From: Bacillota bacterium
Lineage (GTDB): Bacteria; Bacillota; Clostridia; Lachnospirales; Lachnospiraceae
DNA: 23,221 nucleotides
Reading direction: 5' to 3'
NCBI GenBank assembly: GCA_023460575.1
Contig: JAEWPQ010000262.1
Span: 1-23,221 of the forward strand
The position numbers and the translations under genes are program-made. The notes beneath the pieces were generated by a model. That model was not told the origin of the DNA, ran no database searches, and was given only the letters and a program-made list of their open reading frames with translations. Positions 1 through 7,371 of the stretch are shown here, piece by piece; position 1 is the stretch's first letter, and each line of letters begins with the position of its first letter.

Positions 1-635
1 CGGATCGGGAGATTACCCGAGAAGAAATTGCAGTAATCTTTGTAAACTACGCAAAGGAAACCGGCTATACGCTGCCAATCACCCGTGAAGCCATAACTTA
101 TGCCGACGCTTCCAGCATTGGCAGTGCGTACAAAGACGCTGTAAAGGCGATGCAGCAGGCAGGCATTATGATGGGAGGCAGTGACAACAAGTTTAATCCG
201 AAAAGAAATGCCACCCGGGCGGAGGTATCCTCTATGCTTAACCGTTACATCAAACTTACCATCAACACTGACACAGCACAGGGCTGGGCACTCAACGATG
301 CCGGACAGTATCTGTACTACAAGGATTGCAAAGCCTTAACTGGCACACAGACCATGAACGGGGTGAAGTATTTCTACAACACCGACGGCACGCTGAAAAC
401 CGGCTGGGTCAAGGACGGCGATAACTGTAAGACAATGTTAGTCGGCTTTTGGGATCTCGGTGCAAACGGAAACAACAAGATCTATTACTTTACCAAGGAC
501 GGTCTGATGGTATCCGGCAAGTGGCTTGAGATTGATGGAAAATGGTATTACTTCTATGCCGACGGTTCTCTTGCCAGAAGCACGAAGGTTGACGGCTATG
601 AAGTCGATGAAAAAGGGGTAAGAAAAGTAAAGTAA
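1..635 (+). CDS. SLH-domain surface protein with C-terminal cell-wall-binding repeats (3' part)
   Basis: The gene enters from the left edge; its frame is open from base 3, so the ATG at 150 is internal and the protein is N-terminally truncated by the window. Visible order: the end of one S-layer homology (SLH) repeat (ITREEIAVIF around bases 12-41), then a complete SLH repeat (from about base 105 to 255, with AYKDAV, GIMMGGSDNKFNP and the ATRAEVSSMLNRYI ending), then tandem aromatic/glycine repeats of the choline-binding/cell-wall-binding type (GVKYFYNTDGTLKTGW, KIYYFTKDGLMVSGKW, KWYYFYADGSLA). SLH domains bind secondary cell-wall polymers and the repeats bind wall glycans, so this is a secreted, wall-anchored protein. 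The catalytic or functional N-terminus is outside the window, so its activity cannot be stated. TAA ends it at 635. Confidence 0.85.
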   Translation, partial: DREITREEIAVIFVNYAKETGYTLPITREAITYADASSIGSAYKDAVKAMQQAGIMMGGSDNKFNPKRNATRAEVSSMLNRYIKLTINTDTAQGWALNDAGQYLYYKDCKALTGTQTMNGVKYFYNTDGTLKTGWVKDGDNCKTMLVGFWDLGANGNNKIYYFTKDGLMVSGKWLEIDGKWYYFYADGSLARSTKVDGYEVDEKGVRKVK

Positions 636-895
636 CAGGCAACCATAATAAACAGATTTGAAGTATAGTGGAGGTTTGCGAAACTAACGTAAGTTGGTTT
701 TGCCCCCCAATATGCTAATGGTTCTTCCATAACCCAAGCTAAACTTCCATCTCTTTTTTCGACAGAAAATTTCAATTATTGTATTAATCTAATAAAAAAT
801 ATATTCTGTTTCAAATAAAATAAAGTTTAAAAATTCTAAATAAATAGCAACAATTTAAAAGTTAACAATTTAATTATAAAATAAATAAAAATATA
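636..895. other. AT-rich non-coding stretch before the 896-924 promoter
   Basis: No open frame with a ribosome binding site is visible on either strand. Just after the surface protein gene, bases 670-708 can fold as a hairpin (GGAGG with a CCCCC run, GCGAAAC with GTTTTGC, one G-U pair), but no U-tract follows, so it is only a possible terminator for the upstream gene. From about 770 to 895 the sequence is almost entirely A and T, including phased A- and T-runs directly upstream of the -35 box; that resembles the UP element of a strong promoter. I recognise no mobile-element end or repeat here. Confidence 0.5.
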
Positions 896-924
896 TTGAC
901 AAATACGGGGCCGTACGCTATAAT
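896..924 (+). promoter_or_regulatory. perfect-consensus sigma-A promoter
   Basis: TTGACA at 896-901 and TATAAT at 919-924 are separated by exactly 17 bases, a full 12/12 match to the housekeeping consensus, preceded by more than 100 bases of AT-rich DNA. Transcription should start near 931. No protein gene follows on this strand before the terminator at 1264-1318, so the promoter appears to serve the non-coding transcript. The spacer carries CCGTAC (911-916), the reverse complement of GTACGG at 983-988 inside the transcript. Confidence 0.85.
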
Positions 925-930
925 TATGAC

Positions 931-1318
931 ATAACAAAGGGAAACCAAAGTTACAAAGAAGAGGGAAAACTGACGAAAGGAGGTACGGTCCACCAGAAAG
1001 AGCAGATTCGTTTCATTTGAAAGAATGAAACACAGGCCCCCACAATCTACCGATGTGAAAGACCAGTGGACACGAATCCGATGGAAATAAGAAGTCAGTG
1101 ATTCGTAATCTCATGAATAACCGGACAAAAGATGGTTCCACGAAAGAAACTGGTTATAGCAACGGAGAGCGTAAAAAATTTATATAGATCATGTTGATAC
1201 ATACGTAACTTGTAAGGGAACATGAGACGGAAAAGAGGTATCAATTCCAATGGACGAGATAATATAGAAAGGGATATCGATGATGTATAACAGTCGATAT
1301 CCCTTTCTATCAGTTTTT
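931..1318 (+). ncRNA. candidate structured non-coding RNA, family not recognised
   Basis: About 390 bases lie between a consensus promoter and a strong intrinsic terminator, with no frame longer than about 24 codons and no start codon properly spaced from a ribosome binding site. The downstream gene is on the opposite strand, so this is not a leader or riboswitch for it. Self-complementary segments: 988-993/1066-1071 (GTCCAC/GTGGAC), a hairpin 1010-1031 (8-bp stem, loop TGAAAG), 1072-1078/1100-1106 (ACGAATC/GATTCGT), 1117-1124/1150-1157 (ATAACCGG/CTGGTTAT, one G-U), 1189-1195/1219-1225 (TCATGTT/AACATGA), and a long-range 948-954/1205-1211 (AAGTTAC/GTAACTT). The rest is purine-rich with recurrent GAAA. 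I see no RNase P, tmRNA, SRP, 6S, T-box or c-di-GMP signature. Alternatives are a known large ncRNA class I cannot recall or a relic. Confidence 0.65.
1264..1318 (+). terminator. intrinsic terminator of the candidate ncRNA
   Basis: ATAGAAAGGGATATCGA (1264-1280) and TCGATATCCCTTTCTAT (1294-1310) form a perfect 17-bp stem with a 13-base loop, followed by five T residues (1314-1318). The T-tract is on the + side, so it terminates rightward transcription; the opposite-strand radical SAM gene also ends inside this region and could use the stem, though it lacks a good U-tract in that direction. Confidence 0.9.
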
Positions 1319-2231
1319 AATCAGTTATAATCCCTTCTAAATCAAAAGGAGGTGTATATTCTTCTTTTGCGCTGCTTTTTTCCTGCATAAATCCCTGTAT
1401 TAGATCCAGCTCAATGGCATTGTTTAGGACCTTATTATATTCATAAGAAGTGATTCTGCGGTTAATTTCCGGATAGAGAGCACTTTTGTAAAAGGGAGTA
1501 TACTGGCTTAACAGGCTGATATAGTACATTCCATCAGGTAACTCCTCTTTCATCCAGGTAAGAAGAGCCATGGAATCCTCTTTTGCTCCAGGAAGAACCA
1601 TGTGGCGTATGATAACGCCTTTTTCCATCAACTCACCAGAGGGATCAAATCTGGGGGCTCCGGTTTGACTGATCATCTGACTGATGGCTTTTGAGGCCTT
1701 TTCAAAATAGTCTGCCGCATTGCTGTATCTTGCAGAAAGGGTACTGCTTAGGTATTTTAAATCAGGAAGCCATATATCAACGTATCCGTCAAGTGCTTTA
1801 ATTACTTCTGCTGATTCATATCCGCCGCAGTTGAACACCACAGGTATGGTAAGCTTTGATTTTACAAGATCAAGAGCCCTGATTACAGACGGGAGGTACT
1901 GCGTGGCAGTTACCAGATTGATGTTGTGGGCGCCTTCATCCTGAAGTCTTAAAAATATATCAGAAAGCTGATCCGGGGTCAGTTCCCTTCCGAAATTCTC
2001 CTGGCTGATGGAATAGTTCTGACAGAAGCAGCAGCGCAGGGTACAGCCGGAAAAGAAGACAGTTCCGCTTCCCCGGCTTCCGCTGATGCAGGGCTCCTCC
2101 CAGTGATGGAGAGCAGCACGGGCCGCCCTGACTGTATCAGTACAGCCGCAGTATCCCACGGTCTGATGGCGGTTCACTTTGCAGTTTCTGGGACAGAGGC
2201 TGCATGAATCATACATATAGTCAAAGTTCAT
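1317..2231 (-). CDS. radical SAM protein of the PflX/COG1313 type
   Basis: A 304-aa iron-sulfur protein related to pyruvate-formate-lyase activating enzymes. The radical SAM motif is CTLRCCFCQN (CX3CX2C), whose three cysteines hold the [4Fe-4S] cluster that reductively cleaves S-adenosylmethionine; a further cysteine group, CSLCPRNCKVNR, sits at the N-terminus as is usual for COG1313 proteins. The segment VFNCGGYES and the conserved DIWLPDLKY fit the TIM-barrel core. The substrate is unknown; PflX proteins are not proven PFL activators and no glycyl-radical enzyme lies nearby. The start is the ATG at 2231 with AGGAG eight bases upstream; a longer frame beginning at a TTG (2255) lacks a ribosome binding site. 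The gene is divergent from azlC. Confidence 0.85.
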   Translation of the reverse strand: MNFDYMYDSCSLCPRNCKVNRHQTVGYCGCTDTVRAARAALHHWEEPCISGSRGSGTVFFSGCTLRCCFCQNYSISQENFGRELTPDQLSDIFLRLQDEGAHNINLVTATQYLPSVIRALDLVKSKLTIPVVFNCGGYESAEVIKALDGYVDIWLPDLKYLSSTLSARYSNAADYFEKASKAISQMISQTGAPRFDPSGELMEKGVIIRHMVLPGAKEDSMALLTWMKEELPDGMYYISLLSQYTPFYKSALYPEINRRITSYEYNKVLNNAIELDLIQGFMQEKSSAKEEYTPPFDLEGIITD

Positions 2232-2248
2232 AAAAGATACTCCTGTTG

Positions 2249-2277
2249 TTGACAAATGAATTTAATTGAGGTACTTT
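2249..2277 (+). promoter_or_regulatory. possible promoter for azlCD
   Basis: TTGACA at 2249-2254 is followed after 17 bases by TACTTT (2272-2277), a weak -10. A better TATAAT (2280-2285) exists but is 25 bases from that -35. The region between the divergent radical SAM gene and azlC must hold promoters for both; the assignment is tentative. Confidence 0.35.
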
Positions 2278-2332
2278 ATTATAATAAAAAATTTGCCGGA
2301 AAAAGGCAATCATAAATGACAGGAATCTGACA

Positions 2333-3043
2333 ATGGAAAAACAATTTAAAAGAATGGAAGCATTGAAATATGCTTTCCCCAAAACAGTGCCTGTTATGGC
2401 GGGATATCTGGTCTTAGGCGCAGCTTATGGAATATTAATGAGAGTGAACGGCTTTGGCATTTTCTGGGCACTCTTTTGGAGTGTGTTTGTATATGCGGGA
2501 AGCCTGCAGTACCTTGGAATTACGTTTTTTGCCGCTGTGGTCAATCCGTGGTACGCTCTGTTTATGTCGCTGATGCTCAATGCAAGGCATTTGTTTTACG
2601 GACTGTCCATGCTTGACCGGTTAAAAGAGTCGGGCAAATTGAAACCTTATCTGATATTTTCTTTAACAGATGAGACATTTTCTGTTCTTTGCAGCGAAGA
2701 AGTTCCCGATTATCTTCCAAGATACTGGGTTTACTTTTTTATATCTTTTCTGGACCAGCTGTACTGGGTTGCAGGGACACTGGCGGGCGCGGCTGCAGGA
2801 ACCATGATCCGTTTTGATACGGCTGGAATGGATTTTGCCCTGACTGCACTTTTTACAGTAATTTTTATCGATCAGTGGAAGTCCGGCAAAGGCCGCCGGG
2901 CAGCGTGCATCGGGATTTTTTCTTCTATTTTATGTATTTTGCTTTTTGGTAAGGCAGTTTTTATTGTACCTGCCATGCTGATGATTATTTCTGTCATTAC
3001 CATCGGCTATGTGAAAAGAAAAGATAAGGAGGAACAGACTTGA
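2333..3043 (+). CDS. azlC: AzlC-family branched-chain amino acid exporter, large subunit
   Basis: 236-aa integral membrane protein of the AzlC family, the larger partner of the AzlCD complex that exports branched-chain amino acids and analogues (in Bacillus subtilis, 4-azaleucine). The N-terminal AFPKTVPVMAGYLVLGAAYG and the NARHLFYGLSM segment are typical of the family, followed by several hydrophobic helices to the C-terminus. The start ATG has AGGAA eight bases upstream. The next gene begins inside its stop codon (3040-3043), so the two are translationally coupled, as in other azlCD operons. No regulator such as AzlB is adjacent, and the real substrate cannot be read from sequence. Confidence 0.9.
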   Translation: MEKQFKRMEALKYAFPKTVPVMAGYLVLGAAYGILMRVNGFGIFWALFWSVFVYAGSLQYLGITFFAAVVNPWYALFMSLMLNARHLFYGLSMLDRLKESGKLKPYLIFSLTDETFSVLCSEEVPDYLPRYWVYFFISFLDQLYWVAGTLAGAAAGTMIRFDTAGMDFALTALFTVIFIDQWKSGKGRRAACIGIFSSILCILLFGKAVFIVPAMLMIISVITIGYVKRKDKEEQT

Positions 3044-3375
3044 AACAGAATTTCATGAATTATGCCCTGATCACTCTGGCTATGATTCTGGCTACGGTAC
3101 TCACAAGGTTTCTGCCTTTCTTCTTTTTCCCGGCAGGAAAGAAAACACCAAAATATGTAACTTATTTAAGCAATACGCTGCCTTATGCCACCATTGGCTT
3201 ATTGGTTGTCTACTGTTTAAGGGGAGTTTCTTTTACGGCCAGCCCCTATGGTCTGCCGGAGCTTCTTTCTATAGGAGCCATTGCGGCACTGCATGCATGG
3301 AAGGGAAATTCTCTGCTCAGTATAGGGGGAGGTACGGTAATATACATGACACTCATTCAGACTGTTTTCCGATAA
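3040..3375 (+). CDS. azlD: AzlD-family branched-chain amino acid exporter, small subunit
   Basis: 111-aa hydrophobic protein with about four membrane segments, the small partner of AzlC. Family hallmarks are the N-terminal ALITLAMILATVLTRFLPF and YLSNTLPYATIGLLVVYCL segments. The start is a TTG with AAGGAGG seven bases upstream, and it overlaps the azlC stop codon by four bases; an in-frame ATG at 3055 has no such site. Size and gene order match the family. A strong terminator follows, so azlCD is a two-gene unit. Confidence 0.9.
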   Translation: MKQNFMNYALITLAMILATVLTRFLPFFFFPAGKKTPKYVTYLSNTLPYATIGLLVVYCLRGVSFTASPYGLPELLSIGAIAALHAWKGNSLLSIGGGTVIYMTLIQTVFR

Positions 3376-3393
3376 CCGGGGAGCATAGAACGT

Positions 3394-3442
3394 AAAAAGA
3401 TATCTTATTCATTGTGAAAAATGGAGTAAGATATCTTTTTTT
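3394..3442 (+). terminator. intrinsic terminator of azlCD
   Basis: AAAAAGATATCTTA (3394-3407) and TAAGATATCTTTTT (3427-3440) form a perfect 14-bp stem, ending in a run of seven T (3436-3442). Confidence 0.9.
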
Positions 3443-3450
3443 GCTGAAAT

Positions 3451-3468
3451 AATAGACTTTTGTCTATT
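3451..3468. repeat. short perfect inverted repeat upstream of the chemoreceptor promoter
   Basis: AATAGAC-TTTT-GTCTATT, a 7-bp dyad with a 4-base centre, lies between the azlD terminator and the mcp -35 box. It could be a protein-binding site or a second stem after the terminator; nothing decides between them. Confidence 0.3.
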
Positions 3469-3507
3469 AAAAGATAAATAAAAAATCATTGTCATTTTAT
3501 GGATACG

Positions 3508-3537
3508 TTGACAAATAGTTACAAAATATCGTATAAT
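3508..3537 (+). promoter_or_regulatory. sigma-A promoter of the chemoreceptor gene
   Basis: TTGACA (3508-3513) and TATAAT (3532-3537) with an 18-base spacer. This is a housekeeping promoter, not the TAAA/GCCGATAA flagellar sigma-D pattern often seen before chemotaxis genes. The start of the transcript can fold AACCAT (3544-3549) with ATGGTT (3562-3567). Confidence 0.8.
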
Positions 3538-3603
3538 GAAAAAAACCATAAACGAAATGTCATGGTTCATATTTACCAAACATGAGACAAGGAGCATAAG
3601 ACG

Positions 3604-5658
3604 ATGAAGACACCGGGGGATAAGAAGTGGAATCGGAAAACCCAGAAGGCAAAAGTAATTGGACAAGGTAAGAAAAAGAATGTGGGAGCATCAATTAAGG
3701 CAAAGCTGTCTGTGAAATCACTTAAGATGAAGATGCTGATGTTTATTATTGCCATCATTCTTGGATTATCCGTAACCAATATGATTGTCAGTATTACGGT
3801 AAGTTTTGGTGGTATCACAGATGTCGTAAAAAGTGATCTGGAATCAACCGGAAAGCTGGTTAATAACTTAGTTGTGCAGAACTTAGACCAGATGAAGGTG
3901 AGCATTGAAGCCAGCGCCCAGGGAGGAAGCTTAAAATCAATTAACTCCAGAGTGGTTTCAGAGTACTTAAGCAATCAGTGTACTCTTTACGGTTATAAGG
4001 ATCTGGCAGTAATCAGCAAGGAAGGCGTTGTTACCCGCAGTGCCAGCGGGGAACACATCGGTGAAAGTTATTCAGGTGCAGATTACATAACAAAAGCATT
4101 AAGCGGACAGACCACTATTTCAACGACAGAATATGACAGCAATAATGTGCTGGTAATCCGGGTCGCTACACCATATGATTTCGGAATTCTGGTTGGAACT
4201 TATGACGGAAGTGTTTTAAGCAATCTGATTAAAGACTTCAAAATTGGTAAGACCGGCAATGCATTTCTTTTAGACAGTACCGGAACTTTAATCGGCAACA
4301 ATGATGCGGATCTTGTGCAGCAGCGCAGCAACATGATTGAGAAAGCAAAAAGCGATTCTTCTTATGCATCCATTGGTAAGATGTTCCAGAAGATTATATC
4401 AGGGAAAACTGACATCGGAAAATATGAGTATAAGGGCGTGAGCAGATACTGCTACTACAGTCCGGTGAGCGGCAGTGATGGCTGGGCACTTGGAGTGGTT
4501 GCACCGATTCATGAAACGACTACCTCAATCTATACAGTAGTATTTGGAATGGTAATTCTTATGGTGTTATCTATCGTTGTAGGCTGTTTCCTTGCGTTCT
4601 GGTTCGCAGGTTCCATAGCAGGACCTATATCAGCCATTGCGGACAGAATGAAGCTTTTATCAAACGGTGATTTAACCAGTGATGTTCCTGTTTTAAAAAG
4701 AAGAGATGAGATCGGACAGCTGGCAGAGGAAATTGGCAATTATGTAACCAGCGTCAGAGGTTATAACAGTACCATTGCAGCATCTATGGACAAGATTGCT
4801 TCCGGAGATTTCAGTCCTTCCGGGTCCATGGATTTTAACGGCGATTACGTTGTGATTCAGGAAGCTATTCTGAAAGCAGAAGATATGCTGGCAAAAACCA
4901 TGGAAACAATTAATATGTCTGCAGACGAGGTTGCAAAGGGCAGTGCCCAGGTATCCCAGGGAGCGCAGAATTTAAGCCAGGGTGCAGTGGAACAGGCAGC
5001 TTCCGTAGAAGAATTATCCTCTTCCGTTAATGAAATATCAAACAGCCTTTTAAGCACGGCTAAGACAGTGGATGGCATTAATAATCAGGCTGGACGTGTT
5101 GGCAAGGCAATGGAAGAAGGTAATGCCCAGATGCAGGTTATGATGCAGTCCATGGGCCAGATCAGCCAGAAATCCAAAGAGATTGAAAAGGTTAACAAGC
5201 TGATCGAAGATATCGCATTCCAGACCAATATTCTTGCTCTGAATGCAGCGGTGGAAGCTGCAAGAGCAGGAGAAGCAGGAAAAGGTTTTGCAGTGGTAGC
5301 GGATGAAGTGCGTAACCTGGCAGGAAAAAGCGCTAACGCTGCAAAGGATACTTCAAGTCTTGTTGCAGATACTATTACAGCAGTTGAGAAGGGAACCGGA
5401 GTGGCTTCCTCTACCGGAGAGACCTTAAACGGAATTCTTATGGAGACAAGGAATATGGTTACAGCCATTGAAAAGTCTGCCAGTGAACTCCAGGAGCAGA
5501 GCGATAAGGTAACCCAGGTAACCGTTGGAATCGAGCAGATCTCTTCTGTTGTACAGAGTAACTCCGCAACAGCAGAGCAGAGTGCTGCAGCCAGCGAGGA
5601 ACTTTCCGGACAGGCAGAGAATTTACGGGAATTAATGAGTAAGTTCCGTCTTCACTAA
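3604..5658 (+). CDS. methyl-accepting chemotaxis protein with dCache-type sensor
   Basis: 684-aa chemoreceptor. Order: a basic cytoplasmic N-tail (1-41, unusually Lys-rich), TM1 (about 44-66), an extracellular Cache-type double sensor (about 70-300, with DLAVISKEGVVTRSASGEHIG and the membrane-proximal FLLDSTGTLIGNNDADL), TM2 (about 310-336), HAMP (about 338-390), then the coiled-coil signalling domain with the highly conserved tip IAFQTNILALNAAVEAARAG at about 537-556. It should bind a small ligand outside and control a CheA kinase through CheW. It ends in SKFRLH without a CheR-binding pentapeptide. ATG start with AAGGAG nine bases upstream. It is monocistronic, with its own promoter and terminator, and precedes a two-component sensor block. 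The ligand is not predictable; Cache receptors commonly bind amino acids, amines or carboxylates. Confidence 0.93.
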   Translation: MKTPGDKKWNRKTQKAKVIGQGKKKNVGASIKAKLSVKSLKMKMLMFIIAIILGLSVTNMIVSITVSFGGITDVVKSDLESTGKLVNNLVVQNLDQMKVSIEASAQGGSLKSINSRVVSEYLSNQCTLYGYKDLAVISKEGVVTRSASGEHIGESYSGADYITKALSGQTTISTTEYDSNNVLVIRVATPYDFGILVGTYDGSVLSNLIKDFKIGKTGNAFLLDSTGTLIGNNDADLVQQRSNMIEKAKSDSSYASIGKMFQKIISGKTDIGKYEYKGVSRYCYYSPVSGSDGWALGVVAPIHETTTSIYTVVFGMVILMVLSIVVGCFLAFWFAGSIAGPISAIADRMKLLSNGDLTSDVPVLKRRDEIGQLAEEIGNYVTSVRGYNSTIAASMDKIASGDFSPSGSMDFNGDYVVIQEAILKAEDMLAKTMETINMSADEVAKGSAQVSQGAQNLSQGAVEQAASVEELSSSVNEISNSLLSTAKTVDGINNQAGRVGKAMEEGNAQMQVMMQSMGQISQKSKEIEKVNKLIEDIAFQTNILALNAAVEAARAGEAGKGFAVVADEVRNLAGKSANAAKDTSSLVADTITAVEKGTGVASSTGETLNGILMETRNMVTAIEKSASELQEQSDKVTQVTVGIEQISSVVQSNSATAEQSAAASEELSGQAENLRELMSKFRLH

Positions 5659-5686
5659 GGATAAAAAGTTTTTAAATGGATAAAAT

Positions 5687-5736
5687 ACCGCAAAGTTACG
5701 CAAAGATTTTCCTGCGTATCTTTGCGGTTTCGTTTT
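5687..5736 (+). terminator. intrinsic terminator after the chemoreceptor gene
   Basis: ACCGCAAAG/CTTTGCGGT (5687-5695 with 5720-5728) plus an inner TACGCA/TGCGTA (5697-5702 with 5713-5718) make a 15-bp stem with one T-T mismatch and a 10-base loop, followed by TTTCGTTTT. Confidence 0.88.
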
Positions 5737-5756
5737 GAACTGGATGAAAACTGAAG

Positions 5757-5785
5757 GTGCATAAATTATTAAAATCTGGTATAAT
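5757..5785 (+). promoter_or_regulatory. extended -10 promoter for the kinase/regulator genes
   Basis: TATAAT at 5780-5785 is preceded by TGG, giving the TGn extended -10 element, which compensates for a poor -35 (GTGCAT at 5757-5762, 17-base spacer). The predicted leader is about 55 bases and holds a small hairpin CACTT-TCAT-AAGTG (5799-5812). Confidence 0.65.
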
Positions 5786-5845
5786 GTGAATGGCGGGTCA
5801 CTTTCATAAGTGTCTTGAAAGAAGGAGAAGAAAGAGGGGAATTTA

Positions 5846-7357
5846 GTGAAAGTGGGACGATGGGGGTCGAAGAAGCTGCATGAGAAGTGGCTTTCTTTTA
5901 CGTTAAAGCAGAAGATTAAGACAATCGCAGCCATGGTTATTCTGATCGTGGCTCTTTCCATTATATTTAATATTGTAATACTGGATTTTGCGTTAAATGG
6001 ATTCAACCAGATTCTGGAGGATAATTCCAGATGCCATGATTATCAGGCGGCTATGGAGGAGGAAACCAGAGCATTTAAAAATTATGTCAAAGACCGCTCC
6101 CAGGAGAGCAGGGAACTATTTGATACAGCCTGTGCCCGGACAAAACACAGTGTTTCCCAGCTGCCCTTTGACTATGACAAGGTGGGAGCGGAACGGTATT
6201 CCATAACCTGGTCAATCCGCAATGGCTATGAGAACTACAGTAAGTGGCGGGATTTATTTCTTATGGGTAAGGATGAAAACGGTTTTTCCATAACCCAGTA
6301 TATCAATGAATTATACCGCATCTACAGGATGCAGGATTATCTTTCGGATTACGGAAAACGACTGGTTCAAAGTACCTTAAGAGAGGGAACCGATGCCTAT
6401 TACGCCAGAGTTCCCATTCTGTACCGTTTTCCGGTTGTGATACTGGTTCTTGCTGTGTTCAGCATCAGCGGAACCTTTTATGTAAGCCGTATGATGAACC
6501 GGGACATGGTGGACCCTGTGGTGCGTCTGGCATGTATATCCAGAAAGTTAGCAGGGAATGATTTCAGCAATGAGGACGTGGTAATTGATAATCAGGATGA
6601 GATCGGAGAGCTGGTACACGCCTTCAATAAGATGAAACATTCCACCAGTCAGTATATCACCACATTAAAAGAGAAAAATGAAATGGCAGATCTTCTTCAT
6701 AAGGAGGAGATCGAGAAGATGGAGATAGAAAAAAGGCTTGATGCAACCAAGCTGGAGCTGCTGAAGAACCAGATTAATCCTCATTTTCTCTTTAATACCT
6801 TAAATATGATTTCCTGTATGGCAAAGCTGGAAGACGCAGGCACAACCGAGCGCATGACCGAGTGTCTGGGCAATTTATTCCGGTATAACCTAAAGACACC
6901 GGAATCTGAGGTTCTTTTAAAGAAAGAGCTTCAGGTAGTGAGTGACTATATGTATTTACAGCAGATGAGGTTTGGCAGCAGGCTTCATTACGACATCCAG
7001 TGTCTGGTGGACAGCACCAGGATTATGATTCCCACCTTTACGCTTCAGCCTCTTGTAGAGAATGCGGTGATACACGGCATTTCAAAGAAAGAAGAAGGAG
7101 GAAGCATACGGATCCGGATATGGGAGAAGAACCAGAAGATTATTATATCCGTTGCAGATACCGGTGTGGGAATGAGCGAGGAGAGTTTAGTGGAACTGAG
7201 AGAGGCGCTGGCGGTTCATTCCACTGCCAGAGTAGGAATCGGAGCAGGCAATATCTATCAGAGAATCCATCGTATGTACGATGGAGGTGATTTTCAGATA
7301 TACAGCAGACAGGGACATGGAACAGCAGTTCTGCTAACCATACCAGTCAGGCTGTGA
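5846..7357 (+). CDS. YesM/LytS-type sensor histidine kinase
   Basis: 503-aa membrane kinase. TM1 at about 25-48, an extracytoplasmic alpha-helical sensor (about 50-192) without a recognised Cache fold, TM2 at about 194-214, HAMP (about 216-270), a coiled coil, then the His_kinase domain with QINPHFLFNTLN (phosphoacceptor His313) and an ATPase domain with N-box QPLVENAVIHG (401-411) and DTGVGM (438-443). This is the class that pairs with AraC-type response regulators and responds to extracellular nutrients. The start is GTG with AGAGGGG six bases upstream. The regulator begins 14 bases after its stop. The downstream TRAP-type binding lipoprotein suggests that this protein could present the ligand to the sensor domain. 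Confidence 0.92.
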   Translation: MKVGRWGSKKLHEKWLSFTLKQKIKTIAAMVILIVALSIIFNIVILDFALNGFNQILEDNSRCHDYQAAMEEETRAFKNYVKDRSQESRELFDTACARTKHSVSQLPFDYDKVGAERYSITWSIRNGYENYSKWRDLFLMGKDENGFSITQYINELYRIYRMQDYLSDYGKRLVQSTLREGTDAYYARVPILYRFPVVILVLAVFSISGTFYVSRMMNRDMVDPVVRLACISRKLAGNDFSNEDVVIDNQDEIGELVHAFNKMKHSTSQYITTLKEKNEMADLLHKEEIEKMEIEKRLDATKLELLKNQINPHFLFNTLNMISCMAKLEDAGTTERMTECLGNLFRYNLKTPESEVLLKKELQVVSDYMYLQQMRFGSRLHYDIQCLVDSTRIMIPTFTLQPLVENAVIHGISKKEEGGSIRIRIWEKNQKIIISVADTGVGMSEESLVELREALAVHSTARVGIGAGNIYQRIHRMYDGGDFQIYSRQGHGTAVLLTIPVRL

Positions 7358-7371
7358 CAGAGGGAGCTTAT

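Noticed and set aside
1025..1289. Short open frames inside the candidate RNA, such as those starting at ATG 1025, 1113, 1132 and 1222 (21-24 codons)
   Set aside because: None has a ribosome binding site at proper distance; the AAAGGAGG at 976-983 has no start codon close behind it, and the first one begins within a hairpin.
931..1318. RNase P RNA, tmRNA, SRP RNA, 6S RNA, group I or group II intron
   Set aside because: None of the conserved sequence elements I know for these (for example the GAGGAAAGUCC of RNase P, the tRNA-like ends of tmRNA, or the intron catalytic domains) is present, and the size or the pairing of the ends does not fit.
3573..5468. Several long frames antisense to the chemoreceptor gene
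   Set aside because: They lack ribosome binding sites and recognisable domains, and the sense frame is a full, well-conserved chemoreceptor.
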